Of a stretch of DNA of 64,000 nucleotides, positions 19,009-27,375 are shown in pieces; the first letter of the stretch is position 1, and each line of letters starts with the position of its first letter. The notes beneath the pieces were generated by a model. The model did not search any database, was not told where the DNA came from, and saw only the letters and a list, made by a program, of their open reading frames with translations. The stretch is taken from positions 1 to 64,000 of the forward strand of contig JAUHXU010000005.1 of NCBI GenBank assembly GCA_030426805.1, given 5' to 3'. Both the position numbers and the translations under genes were made by a program. The stretch comes from a bacterium (lineage in GTDB: Bacteria; Planctomycetota; JAFGQW01).

Positions 19009-22000
19009 CTACTCGCCGACCGCCGCCTCGACCTCGGCGATCAACGCGGCCGGCAGGTGCGACCCGTGTTCAGCGATGTGCTCGCGCAACCAGCCGAGCC
19101 ACTTGCGCGCACGCGCCGGCTGCTTCCAGGCGGCCTGCCGCAGCACGACGAACGCACGGCGTGTCTGTTCGAACCGCGGATCGTCCGACGTGATCGGCGA
19201 TGCGAGCGAGTCGTCCTGCGAGGGCTTGCGCGTCGCGTAGAACCCACCACGACAGCGCAGAGCCTGCATCACGATCATCGGCGTGATGTAGTCACCAGGG
19301 CGTCGCACGCAGTCGACGCGCTTCTCGGCGGCTCGGTAGTCGCGCACGTCCGCGTCGGGGCGCATCGCCAGCCGCCACGCATGCTCGACGATCCCGTCGC
19401 GGTCCCACGGCTCGTCAGTCGCCTTCGGTGCCGCGCCGCTCTCGCGCGCCGATCGATCCCGCGCGTCGAGGATCGCAAGACGCCCACCCGGATCGCGAAC
19501 GACGATCCGCGTGCCGTCGGGCGAGAACGACGCGTAGACCCACCGCTGATCGCCAAACGGTCGAAGCGTCAGTACGGGCTCGAGGCGCGCGGTATCCCAC
19601 AGGGTCACGCGACCCTTCTGCGAGGACACCAGCAACCGCGTTCCGTCGGGGCTCGCGCTGATGGCGGTCGGGATCTCGCGCAGATCCTGCACCGCGCCGA
19701 CGAGCCGACCGTCGCTCAGACCCCACACCCGTAACGAGCGGTCGCTCCCGACGGTCGCGATTCGCTCGTCGCCGAGAACCGCCATGCTCACGATCCGTCC
19801 ATCGAGCGGCCCTACCACCCGCGTGACCTCTCCCGACGCGACGTCGATCGTATGGACGATCCGCCGGAATGCAGCGACCAACGTCGTGCCGTCCGCGTTG
19901 AATCGCCAGATCGGTCTGCGCCGCGCCCCACGGACTGGCTCCAGCGCCAGAGACCGCACGTGTGAACCGCTCGGCCACTCGTGGAGTGCGACCGACGCAC
20001 CGGGCCCGGTCACGACGAAGCGATCGCCACGCAGTGAGAACATGATCCCGATCGGCTCGTCGGGGGTCGAGATGTGGCGTCGCACGGCAAACGTCAGCGG
20101 ATCGCACACGACGAGGCCGACTCCGTCTTCGTCGCACGTCAGCAACGAGTCGCCACCGGGGGAGAAGGCGAGCGCTCGTCCGCGGTTCAAGCGAGTCGGC
20201 CGCGCAGCCACGTGCGCAAGCGTCGACGAGTCCCACACGCGCAGGACCTGGTCGTCCCCCCACGTCATGATGCGGCGATGGTCCGGGCTCCAGCGCAGCC
20301 GGCGGATGCGCCGGAGGTGCGCGCGGATCGAACTTGATTGTCGATCGAGCATCCACGTCTTGAACTCGAAGTCGAGCGAGCCGGTGACCAGCGCGTTCCC
20401 GTCCGGCCGGAACGAGACGCTGTAGACCCGGTGGCCGTGGCCGATCAGCGGGACGGGCTCGGGCGCTGACCGCGGGCCGAGCGACCACAGCCGCAGCCCG
20501 TCACCGCCCGCCGCAGCCACGCGGGTTCCGTCCGGGCTGATCGAGCAATCACGGGCCGACCCCGAACCCGAGAGCACGTGCTCGATCGCCCCGTCTGCAA
20601 GTCGGGCGACCACGACGGTCCCGTGGCTCGCCGTCACCGCGACCCGGCTCCCGTCGGCGGAGACGTCGATGCCACCCAGCATCATCCGTCTTCCGAACTC
20701 GATCGGCCGAACCTCGCCACTGTCGAGGGAGATGCGGTGTAGCGACGTTCCGACCGGGCACAAGAGCGTCTCACCATCCGGCGTGAACGCGAGACCGCTC
20801 GAGTAGCCGTCGTCGAGGAACCACTCGCCCTCCACGGATCCGTCCGTCGCATCGTGGACCGTAACGCGGCCCAGGAGTCCTGTCGCGATCCAGCGACCGT
20901 CCGGGCTCACCGCGAGCGAACGCGCCCTGGCCGGAATGCGCCGGACGATCTTCAGCGGGTCAATGTCCCAGATCAGCACCTGCCGCTCGTCCTTGCTGTA
21001 GACTGCAAACCAGCGCCCCTGCGGCCCCCACTGAAACTTGCTCCACTCGATCCGCCCCCGGTGTGTCGCCTTCGCGAGCGACGCCCCCGTGGCAGCATCC
21101 CAGACGCGGATGTGATGACCGGCGATCGCGACGATGCGCTTGCCGTCGGGGTGGTAGCGAACGTGGACGCGCCGCTGGTATCCCCACGACCCCCCGCCTC
21201 GGTCGATGCGGAACGTCCGCGCACTTCGGTCCAGGTTGTTCGCGAGGTATCGCCACTCCCAGTTACGGTGCTCGGCCGGAGTCTGTTCGAGATGTTGCCG
21301 CGCCAGCGCACTGTCCCCGCGATCGAGCGCAATGTTCGCCGCGGTGATCTCGGACGCATACGACCGGAACTGCGCCTCGTCGCGTTCGCGTTCCGCATCG
21401 GTCTTCGCGTTCTCCGCGACCCGTACGGTGCGGTTCAGCGCGACGACGTACGCGGCGACCGACCCGAGGACGACGAAGATCGCGAACCCCGCCGCGACAG
21501 CCGCGACCCGGTTTCGCCGAACCGCGAGCCGGAGCAGGTAGCCGAGTTTCGGCGGGCGTGCGGCGATCGGACGCGCGCCGAGGAACGCACGCAGGTCGTC
21601 CGCGATCGCGGCAGCGGTCGGATAGCGCGCCGCCGGAAGCGGGCTCATCGCCTTCAGCGCGATCGTCTCGAGGTCGGGCGGAATCCCCGGGTCGATCTTT
21701 CGCGGGCGTCGAGCGCGACCGTCGCTGACCTGGCGGACGAGTGCCGCACGATCGACGGCGCCGAATGCCGGCTCGAGTGTGAGCAGTTCGTAGAGGATCA
21801 GTCCGAGCGCGTAGATGTCACCGCTCGCGCTGCTCGAGCCGCCACCCTCCTCCAGCCGCTCGGGCGCGAGGTAGCGCAGCGTACCGAGCATCTCGCCGGT
21901 CTGTGTCAGGTTGCCGCCACCCTCGACCTTCGCGAGCCCGAAGTCGCTGACCCACACCTTGCCAACGCGATCGACGATGAGGTTCGAGGGCTTCAAGTCC

Positions 22001-22728
22001 CGGTGGAGCGTTCCCGCCGTGTGCGCATGCGCGACGGCCTCGCAGACATCCATCATCAGCCGCGCGACGCTGCGAAAGTACAGCATCCGTCGCGAGCGCG
22101 TCGTCGGCGAACCGTTCGACGCTTCCGCCGGCAGGGGTGACGCCCCGTCGCTGTCGACGAGATCCGCGAGCGTCGGCTCGATCACCGTCTCGTCGACCGC
22201 AGCCGAGCGCCACGCCTTGACGCGACGAATCAGTTGGTCGAGCGGCAGGCCGTCGATGAGTTGCATCGCACAGTAGTGCACGCCGCGGTCTTCGCCGGCT
22301 TCGTAGACCGGGACGATATGGTCGTGGGCCAGCGTCGCGGCCGCTTTCACCTCGACCTTGAAGCGTTCGAGGAACGTCGGCGCGAGTTGGAACTGCGGCG
22401 GCAGCAACTTCAGCGCGACACGGCGACCGAGCCGTTCATCCTCGGCCTCGAAGACGATCCCCATTCCGCCGCGCCCGATCTCGCGCACGAGTCGGTAGGG
22501 CCCGAGTCGCTCGAAGTCCGGGAGCACGCCGGCCGCCGGGGCAGCGATCGACGGCGCGATCAACGCGTCGATCGTCGGCACGAGTGCGCGCACCTCGTCG
22601 GCGAGATCGGGATGCTCGGACACGAGTGCATCGATGTCGACGGGCTCGCCCGCACGACGTCGCGCCTCGAAATCCTCGAGCAACGCACCCAATCGGTCGT
22701 CGCGCAGATCACTCGCCGAATCACTCAT
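19009..22728 (-). CDS. Serine/threonine protein kinase with WD40 repeats
   Basis: About 1239 residues from the ATG at 22728 (the frame opens 24 bases earlier at a GTG). The Hanks-type kinase domain (about 77-393) has GRGGMG (86-91), Lys107, HRDLKPSNL (242-250), DFG (262-264) and APERLE. An insert of about 50 residues (170-215) lies between the N and C lobes. One transmembrane helix (about 403-427) is followed by a periplasmic or extracytosolic WD40 beta-propeller region with repeated SPDG...W units. This kinase-TM-WD40 layout is common in Planctomycetota. It is convergent with the RND gene and divergent from a secreted-protein gene. The sensed ligand is unknown. Confidence 0.93.
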   Translation of the reverse strand: MSDSASDLRDDRLGALLEDFEARRRAGEPVDIDALVSEHPDLADEVRALVPTIDALIAPSIAAPAAGVLPDFERLGPYRLVREIGRGGMGIVFEAEDERLGRRVALKLLPPQFQLAPTFLERFKVEVKAAATLAHDHIVPVYEAGEDRGVHYCAMQLIDGLPLDQLIRRVKAWRSAAVDETVIEPTLADLVDSDGASPLPAEASNGSPTTRSRRMLYFRSVARLMMDVCEAVAHAHTAGTLHRDLKPSNLIVDRVGKVWVSDFGLAKVEGGGNLTQTGEMLGTLRYLAPERLEEGGGSSSASGDIYALGLILYELLTLEPAFGAVDRAALVRQVSDGRARRPRKIDPGIPPDLETIALKAMSPLPAARYPTAAAIADDLRAFLGARPIAARPPKLGYLLRLAVRRNRVAAVAAGFAIFVVLGSVAAYVVALNRTVRVAENAKTDAERERDEAQFRSYASEITAANIALDRGDSALARQHLEQTPAEHRNWEWRYLANNLDRSARTFRIDRGGGSWGYQRRVHVRYHPDGKRIVAIAGHHIRVWDAATGASLAKATHRGRIEWSKFQWGPQGRWFAVYSKDERQVLIWDIDPLKIVRRIPARARSLAVSPDGRWIATGLLGRVTVHDATDGSVEGEWFLDDGYSSGLAFTPDGETLLCPVGTSLHRISLDSGEVRPIEFGRRMMLGGIDVSADGSRVAVTASHGTVVVARLADGAIEHVLSGSGSARDCSISPDGTRVAAAGGDGLRLWSLGPRSAPEPVPLIGHGHRVYSVSFRPDGNALVTGSLDFEFKTWMLDRQSSSIRAHLRRIRRLRWSPDHRRIMTWGDDQVLRVWDSSTLAHVAARPTRLNRGRALAFSPGGDSLLTCDEDGVGLVVCDPLTFAVRRHISTPDEPIGIMFSLRGDRFVVTGPGASVALHEWPSGSHVRSLALEPVRGARRRPIWRFNADGTTLVAAFRRIVHTIDVASGEVTRVVGPLDGRIVSMAVLGDERIATVGSDRSLRVWGLSDGRLVGAVQDLREIPTAISASPDGTRLLVSSQKGRVTLWDTARLEPVLTLRPFGDQRWVYASFSPDGTRIVVRDPGGRLAILDARDRSARESGAAPKATDEPWDRDGIVEHAWRLAMRPDADVRDYRAAEKRVDCVRRPGDYITPMIVMQALRCRGGFYATRKPSQDDSLASPITSDDPRFEQTRRAFVVLRQAAWKQPARARKWLGWLREHIAEHGSHLPAALIAEVEAAVGE

Positions 22729-22910
22729 CGCAGTCGATCTTCGCGGCTCCACGGGGGCGGGTCAAGCGCGCAAAGAAAGTCGGTTTTTGCGTGTACCGCT
22801 CGCGACGTTTCCGCAGTAGAGGGCGGGGTGACGATCGACCGTCCATGACGCTCGGACGGGGTCGCGCCGGATTCGTTGACCCGTCGAATCGTTGCATGAG
22901 GAGTTCACGG

Positions 22911-24329
22911 ATGAAGTCCGTACTGACGTGCCTGGCACTGTTGACCGTCTCGGCGCTGCTCGCGCCCGCCCAACCGCATCCCGGCGGCATCGTATTCCAC
23001 AATCCGGATTCGTCGCGCACGCGCTCCGGCGTCTACGTCGCGGATCGTACGACGAACGGCGTCTGGTCGACGCTGTTCACGCCGAGCGCCACCTACAACC
23101 CGGCGAGCTGGACGCAGGCGGTGATGGGGCCGGACAACCGGACGATCGTCCACGGCACGGTCGGAACGCGCGGCTTGCAGGACCACGGTGTCTTCGCCTA
23201 CGACCCGACGACCGGCGCCGTGACGACGATCGCCAGCGACGCGACGGCGTTCGGTACGCCCACCGCCGGACTCGGTGGAGCCGGCTACACCGAGGGCGCG
23301 CACGGGGTGATCGTCGATCAAGACGGCAACTACCTGATCGCGTCGAACAACGGACTCTATCTCGCCGATGGCTCGGGCGCGTTCACGACGCTGCGAACCG
23401 TTCCGAGTCCCGCGCACCTCGTGAAGGACGCGACGACCGGCGACGTGGTCTACTTCGAGTATTCGACCTCGCCTTTCTTCGCACGCTCACCAGTCACCGC
23501 GCTCCGGCTCTCAAACGACAATATCTCGACCACGGTGCAATCGCTCGGCAGCGAGGCGCTCTTCACGGACCAGTCGAACAAGTGGGTCCAGCAGCTGTCG
23601 ACCGGCGACTTCCTTCACCCCTTCGGCACCGGCTTCCGGGTGCCGCTCCTTCGCTTCAACCCGACGCAGGGCCCCACCACGCTGACGACGATCGACGTGC
23701 TGGGCAACTTGTACGCGACGATGGCCGGCGCGAACCGGTGCGCGTTCGAGAACCAATCTCAGGCCAATCCCCAGCTGCTCGTCTACGGAACCGAGTCGAA
23801 CCAGGACACGATCAGCGCGAAGATCCTGTCTCTCGACCCGCAGAACAGCTGGGCGGTCACGAACACCAACGTCCTCGAGAAGAAGATCTACCTCGGCACG
23901 AGCGACTACTTCCGAACGAGCGGCGTGCTGTTCAACGATCGGGCGAACTACATCCAGACGGTGAAGACCGGTGTGTGCACGTGGGACATCAAGCTCAGCG
24001 CGCCGACCTACGGGGGGAAGAACTACGCGCTGATCGCGGGCGCGTCGGGCTACTGGCCAGGCGTCTCGATCGACTCCCGGCGCATCATGATCAACCCGGA
24101 CGTGCTCGCCTGGGCGACCGCCTACAACCTGATCCCGTCGGTGTTCAACCCGGGCCCGATGGTGCTCGACGCCAACGGCGCGGCGACCGGGACGATCGAC
24201 CTGACCGGCCTGAACCTCCCCGCCGGTACGCGCTTCCTGACACACATGGTGCTCCTCGTGCTCGACAAGGCGGCGCCGAACGGCATCGCGTTCATCACCG
24301 AGCCGGAGTGCTTCAAGATCATCAAGTGA
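22911..24329 (+). CDS. Secreted beta-propeller-like protein with shared C-terminal module (472 aa)
   Basis: A signal peptide ending APAQ (about residue 21) precedes a mature protein of repeated short strands such as VYVADRTTNGVW, VFAYDPTTGAV and NYLIASNNGLYLADG, suggesting an NHL/Kelch-like propeller. The last 100 residues, from GKNYALIAGASGYWPG to the end, match the C-termini of the secreted proteins encoded at 53933, 54948 and 56290: a Tyr/Leu strand, a Gly-rich turn, an NPD motif, an LDANGAATG strand and a closing hydrophobic strand. The ATG at 22911 has GAGGAG eight bases upstream. A strong hairpin follows the gene. Confidence 0.85.
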   Translation: MKSVLTCLALLTVSALLAPAQPHPGGIVFHNPDSSRTRSGVYVADRTTNGVWSTLFTPSATYNPASWTQAVMGPDNRTIVHGTVGTRGLQDHGVFAYDPTTGAVTTIASDATAFGTPTAGLGGAGYTEGAHGVIVDQDGNYLIASNNGLYLADGSGAFTTLRTVPSPAHLVKDATTGDVVYFEYSTSPFFARSPVTALRLSNDNISTTVQSLGSEALFTDQSNKWVQQLSTGDFLHPFGTGFRVPLLRFNPTQGPTTLTTIDVLGNLYATMAGANRCAFENQSQANPQLLVYGTESNQDTISAKILSLDPQNSWAVTNTNVLEKKIYLGTSDYFRTSGVLFNDRANYIQTVKTGVCTWDIKLSAPTYGGKNYALIAGASGYWPGVSIDSRRIMINPDVLAWATAYNLIPSVFNPGPMVLDANGAATGTIDLTGLNLPAGTRFLTHMVLLVLDKAAPNGIAFITEPECFKIIK

Positions 24330-24349
24330 AACGGTGCGGATGGTCCGCC

Positions 24350-24377
24350 GGCGGAGCCGAGTTCTCTCGGCTCCGCC
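24350..24377 (+). terminator. Perfect 12-bp stem hairpin terminator
   Basis: GGCGGAGCCGAG (24350-24361) pairs exactly with CTCGGCTCCGCC (24366-24377) around a TTCT loop, 20 bp after the secreted-protein stop and 31 bp before the sigma factor start. It has no T-tract. It would separate the secreted protein from the sigma gene, or lie in the sigma gene leader. Confidence 0.65.
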
Positions 24378-24408
24378 ATGTTACGATCGACCGGCGAAGG
24401 GAGTCCGG

Positions 24409-25047
24409 ATGAACGCCGAGCACGAGCGGGACGTCGACGCCGCGATTCGCGCCGCCCGCACCGGCGACAATCGGCCGCTCGGTGATCTGCTGCAGGGCTA
24501 CAGGCGTCGGCTCCGTCGCATGGTCGACATCCGGATGGACCCGAAACTGCGGGCGCGCGTCGATGGGTCCGACGTCGTGCAGGAGGCGCTGGTCGAGGCG
24601 ACGGCCCGCATCGACGACTACCGCCCGCGGCACGATCACTCGTTTTTCCTCTGGCTCCGCTTCCTGACCGCACAGAAGCTCAAGCAGCTGGAGCGCATGC
24701 ACCTCGGCACCGCGAAGCGCGATGCGCGCCGCGACCACCACCTCGCGAGCGGCGTTCCCGGCGTCAGTTCGGTCGTATTCGCGAACCTGCTCCTGGACTC
24801 CGCGACGAGCCCGACTCGCGCTGTCGCACGGGAGGAAGATCGGCTTCGTCTGCTGGCCGTGATCGAATCGATGGACGAGACCGACCGCGAGATTCTCGCG
24901 CTCCGCTACTTCGAGAACCTCTCGAGCACGGAGGCCGGCCAAGTGCTCGGCATCACCGCGAATGCTGCCAGCGTCCGCGCCGTCCGCGCCCTGCGCAAAC
25001 TGACCGAACGCATGCGCCCCGACGACAGCGACGCCGAATCGGCGTAA
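24409..25047 (+). CDS. ECF-type RNA polymerase sigma factor
   Basis: A 212-residue sigma-70 family protein with region 2 (about 20-90: DGSDVVQEALVEATARIDDY, FFLWLRFLTAQKL) and region 4 (about 150-205: MDETDREILALRYFENLSSTEA, a helix-turn-helix). The pattern RPRHDHSFFLWLR and ERMHLGTAKRDARRD matches the planctomycete-expanded ECF group often linked to Ser/Thr kinases. The ATG at 24409 has AAGGGAG upstream; an earlier in-frame ATG at 24334 would start inside the terminator leader and is less likely. No adjacent anti-sigma gene is seen, and the nearby kinase-WD40 gene is a candidate regulator. Confidence 0.93.
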   Translation: MNAEHERDVDAAIRAARTGDNRPLGDLLQGYRRRLRRMVDIRMDPKLRARVDGSDVVQEALVEATARIDDYRPRHDHSFFLWLRFLTAQKLKQLERMHLGTAKRDARRDHHLASGVPGVSSVVFANLLLDSATSPTRAVAREEDRLRLLAVIESMDETDREILALRYFENLSSTEAGQVLGITANAASVRAVRALRKLTERMRPDDSDAESA

Positions 25048-25077
25048 CACCCGGCGCCTCCGCTCGTCTTCCTGTGC

Positions 25078-25404
25078 GTGACGGACCGCGTCTACCACCT
25101 CGCCGCCCGCGCGCGCCCCGGTGCGCCCCGCCTCGACGAAAGGCCGATCGCCCCCCGTCTCTGGGCAGGGCTGCGCGGTGCACTGCCACCCCCGCTGATC
25201 GCCGTCGTGATGCCGAATCACGTCCACGTCGTGGTGGAGCTCCTCGATCCCCGTCTTGCCCGCGCGCGACTCGCACGCACGCTCGGCCACGTCACACGAC
25301 TCGTCGGCTCACGGCGCACGATGTGGGAGCCGATCACGATCGGCAAACCGATCGCGGGCGTCGACAAGCGCGACCGACCCGCGACTCGTCGGCTTGTCGA
25401 ATGA
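25078..25404 (+). pseudogene. Truncated REP-associated (Y1/IS200-like) transposase remnant
   Basis: The 108-residue frame keeps the HUH motif of Y1 transposases (VVMPNHVHVVVE, about 43-54) and the following arginine-rich helix and RTMWEP segment of the TnpA-REP (RAYT) family. It stops after LVE, before the helix that should carry the catalytic Tyr (usually ...YIxxNPxxxxLV). The stop codon TGA (25402-25404) is supplied by the left arm of the REP palindrome. Full-length relatives are about 150-240 residues, so this copy is broken and should be inactive. Confidence 0.7.
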
Positions 25405-25472
25405 CCGCAGAGCGGTCACTCGAGGGGCTTGAGGACTTCAGGCGCCTCGAATGGCCGCTCTACGGTCATTCG
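25398..25472. repeat. Inverted REP pair (BIME-like palindrome)
   Basis: Two 36-base arms (25398-25433 and 25437-25472) are inverted copies with 30 of 36 identical positions and a three-base loop. The left arm contains its own perfect small palindrome, GACCGC-AGA-GCGGTC (25403-25417), as REP units do, and the right arm has a degenerate version. It sits directly at the end of the broken REP-type transposase and nine bases from the convergent minus-strand gene. As RNA it would also form a bidirectional terminator. Confidence 0.75.
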
Positions 25473-25480
25473 GGCCCGGC

Positions 25481-26428
25481 TTACGACGCGGCGAGCTTGG
25501 CCAGGACGCCGGCGTGCAGGAGCGGCACGAGGATCTCGTGGTGGCCGATGATTTCGATGCCGCCGCCGCCCGTGGGACGATCGAGGACGTTCACGCGCGG
25601 GCGGTAGTGACGGATCATGTCGAGGTTGGCGGCCGTGAACGCGCGCGGCGCGCCGTCGTCGAGGTTGCGCGCCATGTTGAGCGCTTTGACGAACACCTCC
25701 GGCATGATCACCGCCGAACCGACGTTCAGCCACACGCCGCCTTCGAGGCCGCGCACCCACTCGGCGAGCTTGAGGAAGTCGGTGTAGCTCGCGCGCCCCA
25801 TCGCCTCGGCGTCGACGCCGGGATGCATGTGGACGATGTCGGTGCCGACACCGACGTGCACCGTCAGCGTGACGTCGAGCCGCGCCGCGGCCGCGACGAG
25901 GCTCAGCTCCTTGTGCGGGAACGCCGAGTCGTCGAGGATCCGACGCCCGAGGGCGCGCCCCAGTCCGCCGCCCGCGGCGCCGGCGCGATACGCGGCGTTG
26001 TAGTGCTCGAACGTCTCCTCGGCCATCCCGAACGAACCATCCGCGAGGCCCGCCTTGACGTCCTCCGACGTCTCGCCCTGCAGCGCCATCTCGAGGTCGT
26101 GAATCGCGGTGGCGCCGTTCATCGACACGCACTGCACGATGCCGCGCTCCATCAGGTCGATCAGAAACGGCACGGTGCCGGTCTTCACGGTATGGGCGCC
26201 GAGCGCGATCCCGACCCGCCGCCCCCCGTCGACCGCGCTCGCGATCCGATCGATCAGCGTGCGCAACGCCCGCGCGCCGAGCACGTCGGGCAGTTGCTCG
26301 ATGAACCGCGCGACCGTCGCGTCCGGTCCCGCGATGCTACCGAGCTGGCCGCGGTGAACGAGGTTCGCCCGCTCGCGAATCGGAATCCGCCGGAGTCCGC
26401 TCGGATCCAAAGGCTGCGTGTCGGACAT
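25481..26428 (-). CDS. Conserved protein, possibly deoxyhypusine-synthase-like fold (315 aa)
   Basis: A soluble 315-residue protein with strongly patterned motifs: GIALGAHTVKTG (about 73-84), SMNGATAIHD, GETSEDVKAGLADGSFGMAEET, HVGVGTDIVHMHP, GGVWLNVGSAVIMPEVF, and GGGGIEIIGHHEILVPLL at the end. The spread of Gly, His and Asn motifs suggests a nucleotide- or substrate-binding enzyme. I recall similar sequences labelled deoxyhypusine-synthase-like but cannot confirm it, and the classical active-site motif of that enzyme is not obvious. The ATG at 26428 overlaps the end of the acyltransferase gene by 92 bases in another frame. Confidence 0.8.
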   Translation of the reverse strand: MSDTQPLDPSGLRRIPIRERANLVHRGQLGSIAGPDATVARFIEQLPDVLGARALRTLIDRIASAVDGGRRVGIALGAHTVKTGTVPFLIDLMERGIVQCVSMNGATAIHDLEMALQGETSEDVKAGLADGSFGMAEETFEHYNAAYRAGAAGGGLGRALGRRILDDSAFPHKELSLVAAAARLDVTLTVHVGVGTDIVHMHPGVDAEAMGRASYTDFLKLAEWVRGLEGGVWLNVGSAVIMPEVFVKALNMARNLDDGAPRAFTAANLDMIRHYRPRVNVLDRPTGGGGIEIIGHHEILVPLLHAGVLAKLAAS

Positions 26429-27341
26429 AGGTCCCGTCCTCTCGCACGAGTTCTTCGCCGTCGACCGGCGTGCGCCACAGCTTGTGCATCCAGAGATAGT
26501 CGCCGGGGTGGGCTCGGACGAATTCTTCCAGCCGCCGCACGTACGCGTGCGTCAATCGCGCGACGTCCTCGCGCGCCGGCAGCGAGTGGTCGGGCCGGTG
26601 CAGCGGGTAGATCGTCACGTGAAACCGGAATCCCGACCCGACCCGACGACAGAAGCCGACCGCGCACGGCGCGTCGTGTCGCCGCACGAGGGTCGCCGGC
26701 GTCTTGATGTAGGCGTTCGGCGTCCCGAAGAACGGCACCCAGATCCGGCTCCGCCGCGCGTGCTGGTCCGGCGTGAACGCGAGGTGCTTTCCCGCGCGCA
26801 ACACGTCACGGCCGCGCTCGACCGCGCCCTTGGCGCTGATGATCTCCTGGCCGTGACGTTCGCGGAGCGACAGCAGCAGCCCGTTGATGCCGGCGTCGTC
26901 GACCCCCCGCGCGACCGCGCACAGCGGAAACCCGGCGAGCCCCGCAGCGAGGCCGAGCACCTCCCAGTTGCCGACGTGCCCGGTCAACATCACGGTGCCG
27001 CCACCGTCCTCGATGCCGCGCAGGTGCTCGAGCCCGTCGAACGTCACGACGTCGTCGAGCGTGTCCGGACGCAGGCGATACCCGCTGATCAGGAACTCGT
27101 ATCCGATGCAGAACAGGTTGCGATAGGCCGATCGGACGATCGCCACACACGCGTCGTGCGAGCGGTCGGGGAAACTCGCCGCGACGTTGCGCATCGCCCG
27201 CCGACGCCGCGGGCCGTCGATCGCGTACACGCCCCCTGCAACCGCGCGCACGCACGCGTATCCGAGCCGGGGCGGCACGAGTGCGACGCCCCACGCCAGC
27301 ATGCGCAGGCCGATGCACAGCACCGCCATCACGAGCCGCAT
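26337..27341 (-). CDS. Lipid A biosynthesis acyltransferase (LpxL/HtrB family)
   Basis: A 334-residue inner-membrane-associated acyltransferase that adds a secondary acyl chain to lipid A or a related lipid. An N-terminal hydrophobic anchor (about 1-30) precedes the catalytic HVGNWE motif (122-127, HX4E-type), and the conserved segments TPDQHARRSRIWVPFFG and LWMHKLWRTP follow. The last 40 or so residues extend beyond the usual end and are encoded in the overlap with the next gene. Start ATG at 27341. LpxK is encoded a few kilobases away, supporting a genuine lipid A pathway. Confidence 0.92.
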   Translation of the reverse strand: MRLVMAVLCIGLRMLAWGVALVPPRLGYACVRAVAGGVYAIDGPRRRRAMRNVAASFPDRSHDACVAIVRSAYRNLFCIGYEFLISGYRLRPDTLDDVVTFDGLEHLRGIEDGGGTVMLTGHVGNWEVLGLAAGLAGFPLCAVARGVDDAGINGLLLSLRERHGQEIISAKGAVERGRDVLRAGKHLAFTPDQHARRSRIWVPFFGTPNAYIKTPATLVRRHDAPCAVGFCRRVGSGFRFHVTIYPLHRPDHSLPAREDVARLTHAYVRRLEEFVRAHPGDYLWMHKLWRTPVDGEELVREDGTYVRHAAFGSERTPADSDSRAGEPRSPRPAR

Positions 27342-27375
27342 CGCGCGTCCCTCCCCGCGCGGCCCCGACCGGTGA

